The notes beneath the pieces were generated by a model. The model was not told the origin of the DNA. It was given only the letters and a program-made list of their open reading frames with translations, and made no database searches. 64,000 bases of DNA, from contig NC_067483.1 in the NCBI RefSeq assembly GCF_947179515.1, positions 88,387,835 to 88,451,834 of the forward strand, written 5' to 3'. The stretch is from Apodemus sylvaticus (taxonomy: Eukaryota; Chordata; Mammalia; Rodentia; Muridae). Below are positions 1 to 10,584 of the stretch, one piece after another. How positions within the stretch are numbered: the stretch's first letter is position 1; each line of letters begins with the position of its first letter. Made by a program: the position numbers and the translations under genes.

Positions 1-1020
1 TCTTCTCATTGCCTGTGCAGAGTCCTTGACAGAAGCAGTGTGAGGAAGGAAGGATTTGTTTTGGCCTTCCGTTTGAGGGCACAGCCCATCACGATGGGGG
101 GCATGTTGGAGTGAGACCACCTGCGGGGTGGGAGACCAGAGTTACACAGGATCTGATTAGGAATCTGGTAGAGATGAGGGACTACAGGTGTTCAACTCTT
201 TCTGTCTTCCTTCTTTCATTCAGCTTGGGTCTTTAGCCCACAGAGTGGTGCCACATACATTGAAGGGGTGGAGGTCTTCTCTCTCACCTCTCTAGAAACA
301 CACAGAGAACTGTGTCTCTGAGGTGATTGCGACTCCAGTCTAGTTAAGAATCAAGACTAATTGTCACACAGGAAACGCATAGCTAAAAGCTACATATTCA
401 ATGCTTGCAGCCCCTGCTTAGTGAGAGGGAGATGACATACACCCACAGAGCCCCCTCCTAGGGGTCTCTGGACCTATTCTGAGGACCACCTCCGACGTCC
501 AGACTCTTTCAAACTCTGGCACTCATTCCAGACCTCCTAAGTTGGGCGGTGTGGGGTCGCTATGCCTTGGTGAGTTCTGTGAGAGGAAACAGGAGGCCAG
601 TTGTCCTCTGGATTTTATGATAGATGCCACTAATCTCCTTGTTTTACAGAGGTACAAACTGAGCTGGCCCAGGTTACCCGAACTAGGGTTGAGCTGATGG
701 CAGGGAGGGTGTCCGGACTGTGTGGAATCTCTCTGGTGTATCCTCCAGCTGTAGCTGCCCCGGGAGCCCCTAGCCCTGGTGGGTGGGTACAGTAGGAGGA
801 GGGAGCCCTGTGAGAACACGCACCACCATGCTTTGGAACATCTGGGTGTAGGCTGAGAGAATCCGGAGCAGGCTGGATATCTAGAGAAGAGAAAGCATTC
901 CTACGTACATAGTACATAGTCCTCCATGACCCTGTTGGACACCCCGCCATGCTTGGAGTGCATAGAAGGATGTCTGGGGACAGAACCAACTTGTGAGCCC
1001 CGTGACCCTTTCCCTCCTAG
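1..1020. other. Tmem63a: Tmem63a intron, no feature recognised
   Basis: Sequence upstream of the first exon in the window. I see no further Tmem63a exon and no clear SINE; the open frames here are short and unlike any known protein. Confidence 0.6.
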
Positions 1021-1126
1021 AACCAGGCCTTTGAGTACGAGTTTGGAGCCATGTATGCGTGGATGCTGTGCGTCTTCACCGTCATCATGGCCTACAGTAT
1101 CACCTGCCCCATCATCGTGCCCTTCG
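1021..1126 (+). CDS. Tmem63a: Tmem63a coding exon (first in window)
   Basis: Acceptor follows a pyrimidine tract ending in TAG at 1020; donor GTAAGT begins at 1127. The 106 nt encode a conserved stretch starting NQAFEYEFGAMYAW, containing a hydrophobic helix (MLCVFTVIMAYSI) and the family motif region CPIIVPFG. It ends after the first base of a Gly codon. This part belongs to the pore-containing 7TM region of OSCA/TMEM63 channels. Confidence 0.95.
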
Positions 1127-4100
1127 GTAAGTGGCCCAGGCGTCCGCCGCAGGGCTCATGGCCCGCTGACTCTGTCACAGCTGCCGGAGACAGCTACCAC
1201 CAGGTCACATGGATTCCCGGCAGAGTGCCCTCTTGTAGTTACTGAAATACAAAATTTCCTTTCTGTTCTAAGTGCCTGCTTCTGCTGGCCTCTATAGTGG
1301 CCTCTCTCAACATGGCTGGCATGAGTCTGTGTTGGCTAATCGTGGTATCTTGTTTGGTTTGTGGATGAGTGTGTATGTATGTATGTGTGCATGGGTGAGT
1401 ATGGGTGCCCATGTACTTGGTATGTAGACCAGAGACAGATAGTTCCTTTCTTTTCCTTCCCTTCCCTTTCCTCCTGTCTCCTCCCCCTGCCCTCCCCTGC
1501 CCTCCCCTCCCCTGCTTTCCCCTCCCCTCCCCTCTCCTCCCCTCCCCTGTCTTTTCTATTTTGAGACAGGGTTTCACTTGTAGCCTTGGCTGTCCTGGAA
1601 CTCACAATGTATATATGCATACTAGATTAGCTTGAAACTCCCAAAGATCTTCAGGCCTCTGCCTCCCAAGTTCTGGGATTAAAGGCGTGTGCTACCATGT
1701 CCAGCTTGTCTGATATTGTTTTGTTTTTGAGATGGTCTCTGGATAAAGCCAGAGGTCTCTGACTGGCTAGACTGGCTAGCTCTGGGACTCTGCCCGTCTC
1801 CTCCCAGCACTGCAGGTACAGAAGTGTCCCACCATGCCCAGCTCTTAGGTGGGCACTGGATCTGATCTCAGGTCCTCATGCTTGCGGCAGGTGCCCCATG
1901 AGCTGAGCTGCCACCTCAGTTCTAGTTATCATTACCACTATCATCATCATCATCATCATCATCTTCATCATGATCATCATGTAGATCCTATATAATTTAC
2001 AAGACTAAGTCTCAGTATGCTATAACACAGGTCAGCTTCAAACACGGGACCTTCTACCTTAGCCTTCCAAACACTGGGGCAATAGCTGTGTGTGCCACAT
2101 GACTGGCTCTTTTTAATGTAATTTAATTTTTTAATTAGTTAAAGGATAGAGAAATGGCTCAGTGGTTTAGAAAGAACACATATTGTTCTTGCTTAGGACC
2201 AGGGTTCAATGCCCAGCACCCACATCCCGCAGTCTGCCTGGAACTCCAGCCTCAGAGAACCGACACCTCCCTCACCTGGGTCACGTGCACGAACACCCAA
2301 ACAGCCACAAAAATAGATAATAAAAACATTAATTGATTAGCTAATTAATTAATTTTTAAAAAAGATTATTATATGTAAGTACACGGTATCTATCTTCAGA
2401 CACACCAGAAGAGGACATCAGATCTCATTACAGATGCTTGTGAGCCACCATGTGGTTGCTGGGACTTGAACTCAGGACCTTCGGAAGAGCAGTCAGTGCT
2501 CTTAACCGCTGAGCCATCCCTCCAGGCCCTAATTAATTTTTTGAGACAGGGCCTCCCTATGTAGCTCTGGCTGTCCTGGAACTCACTAGACTACACTGGC
2601 CTCAGACTCTTGGAGCTCCGCCTCCGCCTGACTCCCAGGGGCTGGGCGGTGGCCTTGCGGCCAGGCTCACAGCCCCTCTTTTGCAGGCCTTATCTACATC
2701 CTGCTCAAGCACATGGTGGACCGGCACAACCTCTACTTCGCTTACCTGCCGGCCAAGCTGGAGAAGAGGATCCACTTTGCTGCCGTGAACCAGGCCTTGG
2801 CAGCGCCCATCCTCTGCCTCTTCTGGCTCTTCTTTTTCTCCTTTCTCCGTCTGGGTGAGGGGCATTCTGTTCTGTGCCCAGTGCCAGGCCTCGTGTTCCT
2901 TCCCCCTCATCCCCTCTCCCCGCCTCGACACCAGCCAGTCAGATCACATTTCCCAGCATTCGTGTGGTGGAAGAAGATGCTCCTAGTGAGGGAGTTGTGG
3001 TTGGGTGGTGTTGACAACCCAGCTACCGAGCTAGGTCAGGTGTGACAGAGCTCAGAAATCCCCATGGAGAAGACAGCTGCTGTGTCAGTTCTGGGGTGAC
3101 TGAGCCAGAGGAAATGAAACTGTCCAGTCAGCCCCGGAGACCTCCCATCCTGTCTACCCTAGGCTCTGGACATTGGCAGGAGCTGTCCTAGCAAGCTCAC
3201 TGTCAATGGCTGCTAACGTGGTATCCCTGTGTGTAAAACGCAGTCAGGGATGGGTCTAAGCCATTGTGTGGGTTGTATGCCCTGTGTTGTGTGCTCTTAG
3301 CTGTGAGGATACTATTCTGACTGTTGGAGTGAGGGGCAGGGCTTGGGGGGAAGTCGCCCACAGTTTGGGCACCAGGCCTGGCCCCTTCCTCAACAGAGCA
3401 AGCCTGACAGGAAGCGCCTGCCTCAAGGCTGCATGTGTGTCCCCAGGTCTGACGGCCCCGGCCACTCTCTTCACTTTCCTGGTGGTGCTGCTCACCATCC
3501 TGGCCTGCCTGCTGTACACCTGCTTTGGATGCTTCAAGCACCTCAGCCCATGGAACTACAAGGTACCGGGCTGTCTGCCATGCAGGCTGGACAGCAGCTG
3601 CTCTCTTCCCCATCCCTGTGTGAATGTAGTAGCAGCCTCCCTGGCTTTTCTGTGGGAGTGGGGTGTGTTGTGCTCTCCCTCCCTCCCTCTATCTCTCTCC
3701 CTCCCCTTCCCCCCTTCCAGGCCTCTGTTCCCGAGTCTCAGTTGAGCTACACTGGCAGGCTGGTGCCGCCTGCTCCTATTGTTCTGCGGGTTACTGGTCT
3801 GTTTGTTTGGAGGACCTTAGTTCTGAGAGGTTGGTTCTGCTCATCATTGTGTCCCTGCTGTTGTCCACAGACAGAAGAATCAGCTGGTGACAAAGCAAGT
3901 GAAGCCGAGGCCCCCATGCCCCCGCCATTCACAGTAAGCCGTCTGCGTTTCTGTCCCCGCGTGGCTACCGTTTGTCCTGCCGGCTGCAAGCTCCCACCCA
4001 GAGAAACCACAAGAATGCGCTGGACCGGTTCCAGCTGAAAAGAAATCCCAGGCCAGTTGTCAGGCTAGTTTTGAATTAAATGTCAGTTTGAGAGAAGTCT

Positions 4101-5277
4101 CTACCCAGTCAGGATGCTGTGTCTGCTCGTTAGATGCCACCGTGGTCACTGAGGCGTGTCCAGGTCACTTGCCTTCTTCCTCTCTGCCCCACTGCCTAGA
4201 GAGTTGGACCTTTCCTACAGCTGTGTCAGGAGGTCCTCTGACAGCGACAGGGGACAGCCAGTGCATAGGGCACCTGTTCCAGAAGGAGGTGCCAGGCTGG
4301 AAGGGCCCCCTCTTCTTCCTGGCTTTCCCTACTCTGTCCTCCAGGGTGCTCCCTCAGGGTAGAGTGTGGCCCTTGGGTCCCAGATTGTAGCGTGCTAACT
4401 TCTGGTCATCCTAACAGAAGTGAGGCTCGGCCTCTGTCAGCCTCAGTCCTCCCAGCAGCTGCCTCCCTAAGGAAAAAGACTCGTCAAGACTGGGGAAGGC
4501 TGGAGCACGCCTTTAATGCCAGTACTTAGGAGGTAGAGGCAGGTGGGTCTCTGAGTTTGAGGCCAACTTGGTCTAAGGATTGAGTTCCAGGACAGCCAGG
4601 GCTACGTCTTGAAAAACCATAAAAAAAACCCAAAAGACAGACTCAAGCCCCCGACAAGTAGGTGTTCAGGAGCGTTGGTACCCAGAGGCTGCGATGGCCC
4701 CGGCCCGCCAGCCAGCAAGGCGGGCAGGCGTTGTGGAAGCTTAGATTCTTCATTTTCAGCCTGGGCCTAGGAGGATGACAGACACATGTTACTGCAGACA
4801 GACAGACAGTTCCCAAATAAACAGTCACCCAGAATACAGTACCAGGAAGGAGTGTTTCCTTTGAGAAATGGAGAAAGCCGCTCTTCCTTTCTTCATAGGG
4901 TCATGAGAACTGTGTTGTAGATGGCTTCCCATTTTGCTCTGAGAAGTGTATGGCTCACTTATTTTGGGTCCAGGCGCCCCACGTGAAGTGAATGCTAATT
5001 CTTGATACGTGTCCTCTGGTTGGGAGAAAGAGGAGTAGTGGGGTATGACCGGGATGTGGGGTGTCGGGCTTGCCGCCGTCCAGGATTTAACCCTTGCCTC
5101 TGCCGACAGCCCTATGTGCCTCGGATTCTGAACGGTTTGGCCTCAGAGAGGACAGCGCTCTCCCCGCAGCAGCAGCAGACCTATGGTGCCATCCGGAACA
5201 TCAGTGGGTCTCTTCCTGGACAGCTTGTGCCTCAAGACCCTAGTGACACTGTAGCTTGTGCCTACCAGGAATCCTGA
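1021..5277 (+). CDS. Tmem63a: Tmem63a C-terminal part, five exons (gene-level entry)
   Basis: Spliced coding sequence 1021-1126, 2687-2854, 3447-3562, 3871-3933, 5110-5277 (TGA at 5275-5277). All joins have AG/GT borders and keep frame, giving the last 206 residues of a protein that is usually about 800 aa. It matches the C-terminal third of TMEM63A, a member of the OSCA/TMEM63 family of mechanosensitive cation channels in plasma and lysosomal membranes (family knowledge). Visible are the end of the family 7TM region, hydrophobic segments in exons 1, 2 and 3 of this set, then a polar cytosolic tail with a QQQQ run and no membrane segment. The first half of the gene lies left of the window. 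The gene converges with Ephx1, and its 3' end took part in a tandem duplication (copy near 17.7-18.4 kb). Confidence 0.95.
1441..1558 (+). repeat. Long polypyrimidine tract (CCCCT-rich)
   Basis: About 115 bases almost without purines on the plus strand (runs of CCCTCCCC and CTTTCC) in a Tmem63a intron, next to a reversed B1. Homopurine-homopyrimidine tracts of this length can form triplex (H-DNA). Confidence 0.85.
1559..1710 (-). mobile_element. B1 SINE (reverse), interrupted
   Basis: Shows the reverse-complement B1 hallmarks GAGACAGGGTTTCAC, GCTGTCCTGGAACTCAC and CTGGGATTAAAGGCGTGTGC, with a diverged middle. Confidence 0.85.
1725..1920 (-). mobile_element. Degenerate SINE-like segment (B3/B4 type)
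   Basis: Contains weakened SINE motifs such as CAGGTCCTCATGCTTG and a closing GAGCTGAGCTGCCACCTCAG, like the reverse of B3/B4-type SINEs. Divergence is high, so the family is uncertain. Confidence 0.5.
1932..1980. repeat. (ATC/TCA)n microsatellite
   Basis: A trinucleotide run of ATC/TCA units with a few interruptions. Confidence 0.85.
2143..2330 (+). mobile_element. B2/B3-type SINE (forward)
   Basis: Starts with the tRNA-like head GAGAAATGGCTCAGTGGTT, followed by TTCAATGCCCAGCACCCAC, and ends in an A-rich tail. Confidence 0.8.
2355..2529 (-). mobile_element. B2 SINE (reverse)
   Basis: The reverse complement of B2: ACACCAGAAGAGGACATCAG, CCACCATGTGGTTGCTGGGA, and the head CTCTTAACCGCTGAGCCATC. 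Confidence 0.9.
2538..2632 (-). mobile_element. B1 SINE fragment (reverse)
   Basis: GAGACAGGGCCTCCC and GCTGTCCTGGAACTCACT mark a truncated reversed B1 close to the Tmem63a acceptor at 2,686. Confidence 0.8.
2687..2854 (+). CDS. Tmem63a: Tmem63a coding exon
   Basis: The acceptor TTGCAG ends at 2686 and the donor GTGAGG starts at 2855; 168 nt, in phase with its neighbours. It encodes LIYILLKHMVDRHNLYFAYLP, a conserved helix and loop of the family, then AKLEKRIHFAAVNQ and a second hydrophobic helix rich in Leu and Phe. The exon is preceded directly by a B1 SINE fragment in the intron, which ends only some 55 bases upstream of the acceptor. Confidence 0.95.
3447..3562 (+). CDS. Tmem63a: Tmem63a coding exon with last membrane helix
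   Basis: Acceptor CCCCAG ends at 3446, donor GTACCG starts at 3563; 116 nt. It encodes LTAPATLFTFLVVLLTILACLLYTCFG, a clear membrane helix with several Cys, then the start of the cytosolic tail (CFKHLSPWNYK). It ends on a complete codon (phase 0). Confidence 0.95.
3871..3933 (+). CDS. Tmem63a: Tmem63a 63-nt symmetric exon
   Basis: The acceptor CCACAG ends at 3870 and the donor GTAAGC starts at 3934. The exon is 63 nt and phase 0 at both ends, encoding 21 acidic, Ala/Pro-rich residues (TEESAGDKASEAEAPMPPPFT) of the cytosolic tail. Human TMEM63A has a similar segment, as far as I recall. Because it is symmetric, skipping it would keep the frame. Confidence 0.92.
4497..4632 (+). mobile_element. 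B1 SINE (forward)
   Basis: In Tmem63a intron 3934-5109: GCACGCCTTTAATGCCAG, GAGGCAGGTGGGTCTCTGAG, AGTTCCAGGACAGCCAGG and an A-rich tail. Confidence 0.88.
5110..5277 (+). CDS. Tmem63a: Tmem63a terminal coding exon
   Basis: Acceptor GACAG ends at 5109. It encodes PYVPRILNGLASERTALSP, a QQQQ run, TYGAIRNIS and a low-complexity end, with stop TGA at 5275-5277. There is no membrane segment; this is the cytosolic C-terminus. The downstream 3'UTR has a canonical poly(A) signal. Confidence 0.95.
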   Translation, partial: PYVPRILNGLASERTALSPQQQQTYGAIRNISGSLPGQLVPQDPSDTVACAYQES

Positions 5278-5960
5278 GAGTGGGCGAGCTGGTCTGGAAG
5301 GCTGGGAGCACCTAAGAATACCGAGGGACAAAAGGGGCCCTTGAGGGTTTTGATGTTTAAAGCTCCTGTCTTGTGAGAAGAGGGAACTAGCGGGTCCTTG
5401 GCTGAGAGCCAGCTGTAGGTTTCTTTTCTGGTCCCAGTGTGGGGAACATTTGCAGCTCCCCCTTGTGGTCATATGAGGATATGCACTTTTATTCCCCCAT
5501 CTACTGCTAGGGATGCTCTGTAGTGGGCATGTTGTCCCTAGTGGTTTGTAGCCAAGATCACATGTTGGACTTTTGCCCTTAGGGTGATCATATTTGGAGA
5601 CTTCTGGTTGAAGGGGAGATGCATCCAGGAAAGACTTGGTCCCTCTGAGGCCTGGAGCACTGCTTAGCTTTCTGCAAGCTAATGCATAGTGGAGCAGTTG
5701 GGGCTGAGATGGAGTCCATGTGGGGGGCCTACAATGCTCCCCAGCCTACAGTCCCTCCTCAGGGGTCCCTGGATTAGTTGTGAGGACCAGGGACTATCTT
5801 GTTCGTGTTGACGGCAGCAGGCTTCTGCCCACGGTAGCTGCCTCTGCTCCTGCTGTGCTTCTGGGTTTTTGTATCACACTGCCTGAGACTCTGTGACCAG
5901 GGTCACCCCGCAGCAGGTGGGGACACTAAGAACCATTAATAAAGTACCCACTGGGCTGGT
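5278..5960 (+). other. Tmem63a: Tmem63a 3'UTR
   Basis: This runs from the stop codon to just past AATAAA at 5938-5943; the cleavage point is estimated, not seen. The last part (about 5,690-5,990) has a diverged direct copy at about 18,141-18,411. Shared blocks include TTCTGGGTTTTTGTATCA (5,863 and 18,283) and the poly(A) signal with its downstream bases. Confidence 0.8.
5938..5943 (+). terminator. Tmem63a: Tmem63a poly(A) signal AATAAA
   Basis: Canonical AATAAA about 660 nt after the Tmem63a stop codon. The same hexamer and its flank (AATAAAGT, then CTGGGC) recur in the duplicated copy at 18,377. Confidence 0.8.
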
Positions 5961-7240
5961 GGTAAGACCCCACCTCTCACGCCTATTCCAGGTCAATGTA
6001 CGGTTTTCCATGTCTGTGCAGGAGTCCTTCAGCCTCTGCCTGATACGTCTGCTCTGTCCCAGATAGGAGGGGGCAGTGTCATGGGCATCCTGGAATTATG
6101 AGAGGTCAGAGTGGCAGGTACAGGGAGGAGAACAGGTGCCCCTGCATTTCTTCTGCTTGGGCAGCCCTTTCTTTTCCCATAGTGGGACCTGGGGTTGGAC
6201 CTTAGGGGGCCCAGGTCCACATGGATGAGGAAAGTGGCAAGACACACGTGGGGATGGGTGACCCTGAGCAGTCCACGGTTGGGTAGAGGTGTGGCCCAGG
6301 GCAGGGCTGTGGTAGACCCCAAGCCAACCATTTGGGCCTGCCTCCATTCCAGCCCCCTTACAACAGTGGTCCAGGCAGGGTCTCCCATTCCTCTTTTCAC
6401 AGGTCTGGTGGTCCTTGGCCACTTGAGCCAGCCACACTGCTTTCTCTCCCACAGGCCTGAACTTTGTGGGTGTCTGGATAGTGCCATCACCACTCTGGGG
6501 GCTGCTTGGCACAGGGTGGCCTTGGCCAGTGTCTGTCAGTCAGGATTGGTTCAGAGGGCCCAACAGGCACCAGAGCACAAGGGCGGACGTGAGAGCTGAC
6601 CTCTGGGAGGGGCCATGCGGCTTGTGGAGTGGCACATATCCTCTGGTCCAGCTGTGCAGGGTAAAATCAATTGTCACCAAGGCCACATTGCCTAGCACAG
6701 GTGTATAATGTGCCAGGTAAATCTTTAGAAAGGATGCTGTCTGTAGGTTTCATAGACAGCTGTTGAGGTGCACTGTGCCCTGGAATAGCTTTGTTAGTAG
6801 CGTTATGACCTACAGGAGGTCTTAAAGAAGGGAGCAAGCCAGAGATCCTTCGTGGGTGTGGGGCAAGTGGGGAGATCTAGCTGAAGTGGAGTCAGGTGAG
6901 CCGGAAGGCACTATGTAAGAGTAAAATGGAAATTCAAAGTTGCCTTGGATCTTTGCTGACAAAGCAATTGTTCTCTCTTCTCCAGACTATTTCCTCTGTG
7001 GGGAGGCATGGCTAGATCTTTCTGGAGCTGGGGTACCTGAGGGCACCTAGTTCTTAAAGTGGCCCCGTGTTTTAAAGTCTGTGACATAACTTGGGGATGG
7101 TAAGAGGTAGAGGAGCAGACCTAGGCTCCCAGAACCTGCAGGCCACAGAGACTTAAGCCCGCTCCTCAGAACTGTGGCATCTTACTTCAGGAACAGTGGG
7201 GAGGAGGCAGAGCTGCTGAGGCTGCATTGATCCCTAAGGG
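5961..7240. other. Intergenic sequence, part of an old duplication
   Basis: No gene seen. Parts resemble 18,411-19,310 in the same order (for example around 6,545 TTCAGAGGGCC and 18,985), which fits an old tandem duplication of the Tmem63a/Ephx1 junction. Similarity is patchy. Confidence 0.5.
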
Positions 7241-7751
7241 CCTCAGCGGCTTGCTGACACTGATACAAACTTTTGGATGTCCTGTCCCAGAAGCTTGGGC
7301 TCTTCACTATAATGACAAGAGCAGACGCAGGAATCAGTGAGCCATTTCATAAGGCCTGTGTTCTACTAAGGATCCTATGCCCGGGTAGACCATCTAACGG
7401 GTCATGGTAGCCTCTCAATATCCGTGTTGCTAGTCTGTTTCCTACCTGTCACTTGAAGGTCTTCATACAGACATTGCAAATCCCAAAGCCTCCGTCCCAG
7501 CAGGTCAGGTTCCTCCTGAGGACATCCCCTGTCTTTCTTACCACGCCATCATGCCTTCTTTGGATTAAAGACCAAGAGGTTACCAGATCCAGCTGGAGAG
7601 GCCCCCGCCCTCCTCAGCCAGGCTTACCCCACATGCCCACGGACCCTGACACCCTGACCCATGTTCTCCTTGATGCCCTGGGAAGAGACAGTGGTTCTTG
7701 TTGTCCAGTAGATAGATCATGTTAGTCAGCAGATCTTCCAGGGAGAGCTTC
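7241..7751 (-). pseudogene. Ephx1-ps (provisional): Ephx1 remnant: copies of the last two exons
   Basis: Two blocks in the same order and strand as Ephx1 exons 9 and 8. Block one (about 7,241-7,467) matches the last exon best at 7,266-7,305 (GGATGTCCTG, AGAAGCTTGGGCTCTTCA) and is scrambled beyond that. Block two (7,628-7,751) matches exon 8 over its whole length. The intron between them is also recognisable (TCAGCCAGGCTTACC against TCAGCCAGGCTAACC). Block two is 124 nt against 126 in the gene, which shifts the frame. The Tyr pair that includes the catalytic Tyr374 of the intact gene is lost. The splice donor GTAAG is kept, but the acceptor AG has become GG. It is clearly non-functional, and since it keeps intron sequence it arose by DNA duplication, not retrotransposition. 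Confidence 0.85.
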
Positions 7752-8370
7752 CCGGAAAGCACACAGGATGTCCAGGCTCAGTGCCAAGGTCCTGCCTGTC
7801 CTGCTTCCCTCAGATGACCAGTGCCATTTTCTTTCATAGGCTGCTTAGGTCAAGCATCCTCTGGATCTAGGCAGATAGCTAATGAAAGCTCTGATCACGG
7901 CAGGCAACAGTTCCTAAAACTCAGCATCTCTGCTACCTGTCTTCTTGGGAAGCAACATCACCTCTGTTTCACCACTAGGTGGCACCCTTTGCATTCAGGT
8001 TCTTTGAGCTCAGAGGTGCACACAACCCCTGCACCTTCCTCCTGGCTCCTCAGGTCTCTGCTAACACTTCCTTCCTGTGACCATCTTTCTACCCCAAGTT
8101 CAAGATTCCAGGTTGCAATGAATCTCCCACTCTTAGGATCCCAAGGGACTTGAAACTCCTGGCAGGAGGAAGACTCTGGTCTCCTGGCTAGAAGCAACGT
8201 GCTGAGACCCAGATGCTAGGCTTGGCCATAGTAATAAAGAGCCCTGGAACTCTGACCGTTGCTTGCCTTGTCTGGGTCCCAGTTTGTCCTCTGGTGCAAA
8301 CAGAATGAATGATGCTTGGAAGACATGTGGGGGCATCAAAGCACAGAGGACATCAGTCTTGCTCTCTCTC
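7752..8370. other. Intergenic, Ephx1 intron-like remnant
   Basis: No gene. The first bases after the exon-8-like block (CACACAGGATGTCCAGGCTC) match Ephx1 intron 7 at 20,083; further on similarity fades. Confidence 0.5.
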
Positions 8371-8375
8371 TCTCT

Positions 8376-8555
8376 CTCTTTAAAAATATTTATTTCATGT
8401 ATGTGGGTATACTGTCACCGTCTTCAGCCACACTAGAAGACAGCATCAGATGCCCACAGATGGTTGTGCCACCATGTGATTGCTGGGAATCGAACTCAGG
8501 ACCTCTGGAAGAGCAGTCGGTGCTCTTAACCGCTGAGCCATCTCTCCAGCCCTGA
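8376..8555 (-). mobile_element. B2 SINE (reverse)
   Basis: Preceded by a short (CT)n. Has CCACCATGTGATTGCTGGGA, ACTCAGGACCTCTGGAAGAG and GCTGAGCCATCTCTCCAGCC. Confidence 0.92.
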
Positions 8556-10584
8556 ACATAGGTCTCTTACTTTGATAGCATGTCAATCAACTTGACAGGA
8601 CAGGGGCTCAGAAACCGATTGCAGCAGAATTTGAGGTGGTGATTTGGGGAGGTGATTGGACAGATCCTGAGGGCTCTGACCTCATTATTAGGCAAATCCA
8701 TAGAGGGCTTTCTAATGTGATGGCGTTTGGGAGGTGGTACAGATAGGGAGAGGCCCAGCAGAAGCAGGGTGCTGTGTGCCTGTTCTCTGTCAATCTGCTT
8801 GACGCTCCACATATCTGCCCTGATGTGCCTCACTGTAGATCCATCACTGCTAGATATCACATCTAGGATCTCTGAAACCATGAACCAAGTTAAATCTTCC
8901 TTTCAAGTTCACTGTCCCTTGGTAGAGGTAGGGAAAGGCAAGACTTGGGGACAGGGTTGGGGGCAGTCAGGGAGGACATCTCTTATATATGACCTTGACT
9001 GAGTCTTGAATGGAGAACAAAATGGTGTTGGTGGTGATGGTGGTGGTGGGGTTGCAGAGAGCGGGTTAGTGTGACAATTGCCACAGGGCTGCAGAGGGGA
9101 GGTAGCCTTAAAGCCCAAACCTTACTCTTTTGGGGCTCAGGCTGTGCCCCTGGGGAGTACTGCCATGGCTCCTGTGATGTTCCCTGACCTTAGAGACTTA
9201 GCCCTGTGACTGTCCTGTTGTCCAGATCTCCAGTGGTCCATAGCCCCCACCTGGTTTCCTGTCCATCCAAAACATCCAATCCTATCTCAGAATCCTCTGA
9301 GGTTCCCAAACGGGTTCTTTCTAACAGGCTGACATCCACCATTGACCCAAATTTCTTACTGCCCTCTACTGGGTTTTGTCTCTTCTGTCTTTCTGCCTGC
9401 CTGCCTGCCTCCCTGCTTTGTATTCAACAAAACTCCCCAGCTTCCCTGGGTGCTACCCTTTGACCTTTCCCGATTAGATCAAACTTGGCTCTAAAAGACT
9501 CTGAGCAAACCTGAGCTCTGCATCTGTGGGTCCAGGCTCTGAGCGAGCATCTTCACCTGGATGCTCTGTAGACTGCAAGCTCAACACGGCCATGCCAAAA
9601 ATGATCTCAGTGCCTATGCTGGGACAGACCGTTTGACACACATGCCAGTATATGCAGTGGTTAAGAGCTTGTGTGTACACTTCCACACCTGTGAGTACTG
9701 ATATACACGCACTCAGTTGTGCACACTTATCTATGCACACACATGCATAGACATGGTGTTCAAGGGCCTGCACATTCACACCTGTGCTGGCTCTTAGGAA
9801 TGCATACTCACAGCCACACACGTGTCCATGCACACTCTAGAATGCAAGCATGCATGCTGAAACACCAGGGGTCCTCACACCCATGCCTATGGGCTCTTCC
9901 CCTTCCATCCTCCATTTCCAGGCATTGACATCTGGGCCAGAAACCCTGGTCCAGTGTCCTCCCTGTCGCCCCAATCTCAGCTGCCCTGGCTATCCTCTCT
10001 TCCCACTGGTGTCTGCCCCTGCTGCTGCTGCTGCTCCCCAAACCACAATACACAGACCGCTCTGCCTACTTAGTCATCGACTTAGCTCCAGGTATAACTT
10101 AGCTGACGCATCAGTAGCCATGAGACCAGTCATTGCTGGAGTCTGCGGCTCGCTTCAGCTTCCTACATCCTTTTGGCCAAAGACCTTTTCATTCTCTGCA
10201 GCGAGCTTTAAGGAACACTGATTTGCCTCTGCCCTTTCACTAATGGAGTAGAGGCAGGGGGAGCCTGGAGTGTTGAGGGCTAAAGGGGCACCACAGAAAT
10301 ATTCCCATGAGATGGAAAATAGGAAGAACTCAGGTGACAGAACTTCCTTGGAAGAAGAATATCCCCAAGATTAAATCAAACATGAATCCTGTGAGCTGTT
10401 CCAAGAGCCCCCTTACCAAACTCAGCCTGCATTAAGTGGCTCTTCCCTAGGCCTTAGTTCCTTCTTCTACCCAGTAGAAGGCCTGTCCACTAGATCTTCA
10501 GGGCCCAAGCTGCATGTTCTCAGTCATTTCCCCTCTAGACAAGGCAGGTGCTTTCTCTGGTCTGGCACAACCTCTTTTACACAT
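8556..10584. other. Intergenic, partly a duplicated Ephx1 intron
   Basis: No gene seen. About 9,360-9,600 resembles Ephx1 intron 7 at about 20,830-21,060 (shared GGTCCAGGCTCTGAG-type and CAACAARACTYCCCAGC-type blocks). 9,640-9,860 is CA/TG-rich low complexity. 10,018-10,034 is a short GCT repeat. Confidence 0.55.

Noticed and set aside
3343..4038. 231-codon frame on the plus strand
   Set aside because: It overlaps real Tmem63a exons in another frame and crosses introns; a shadow.
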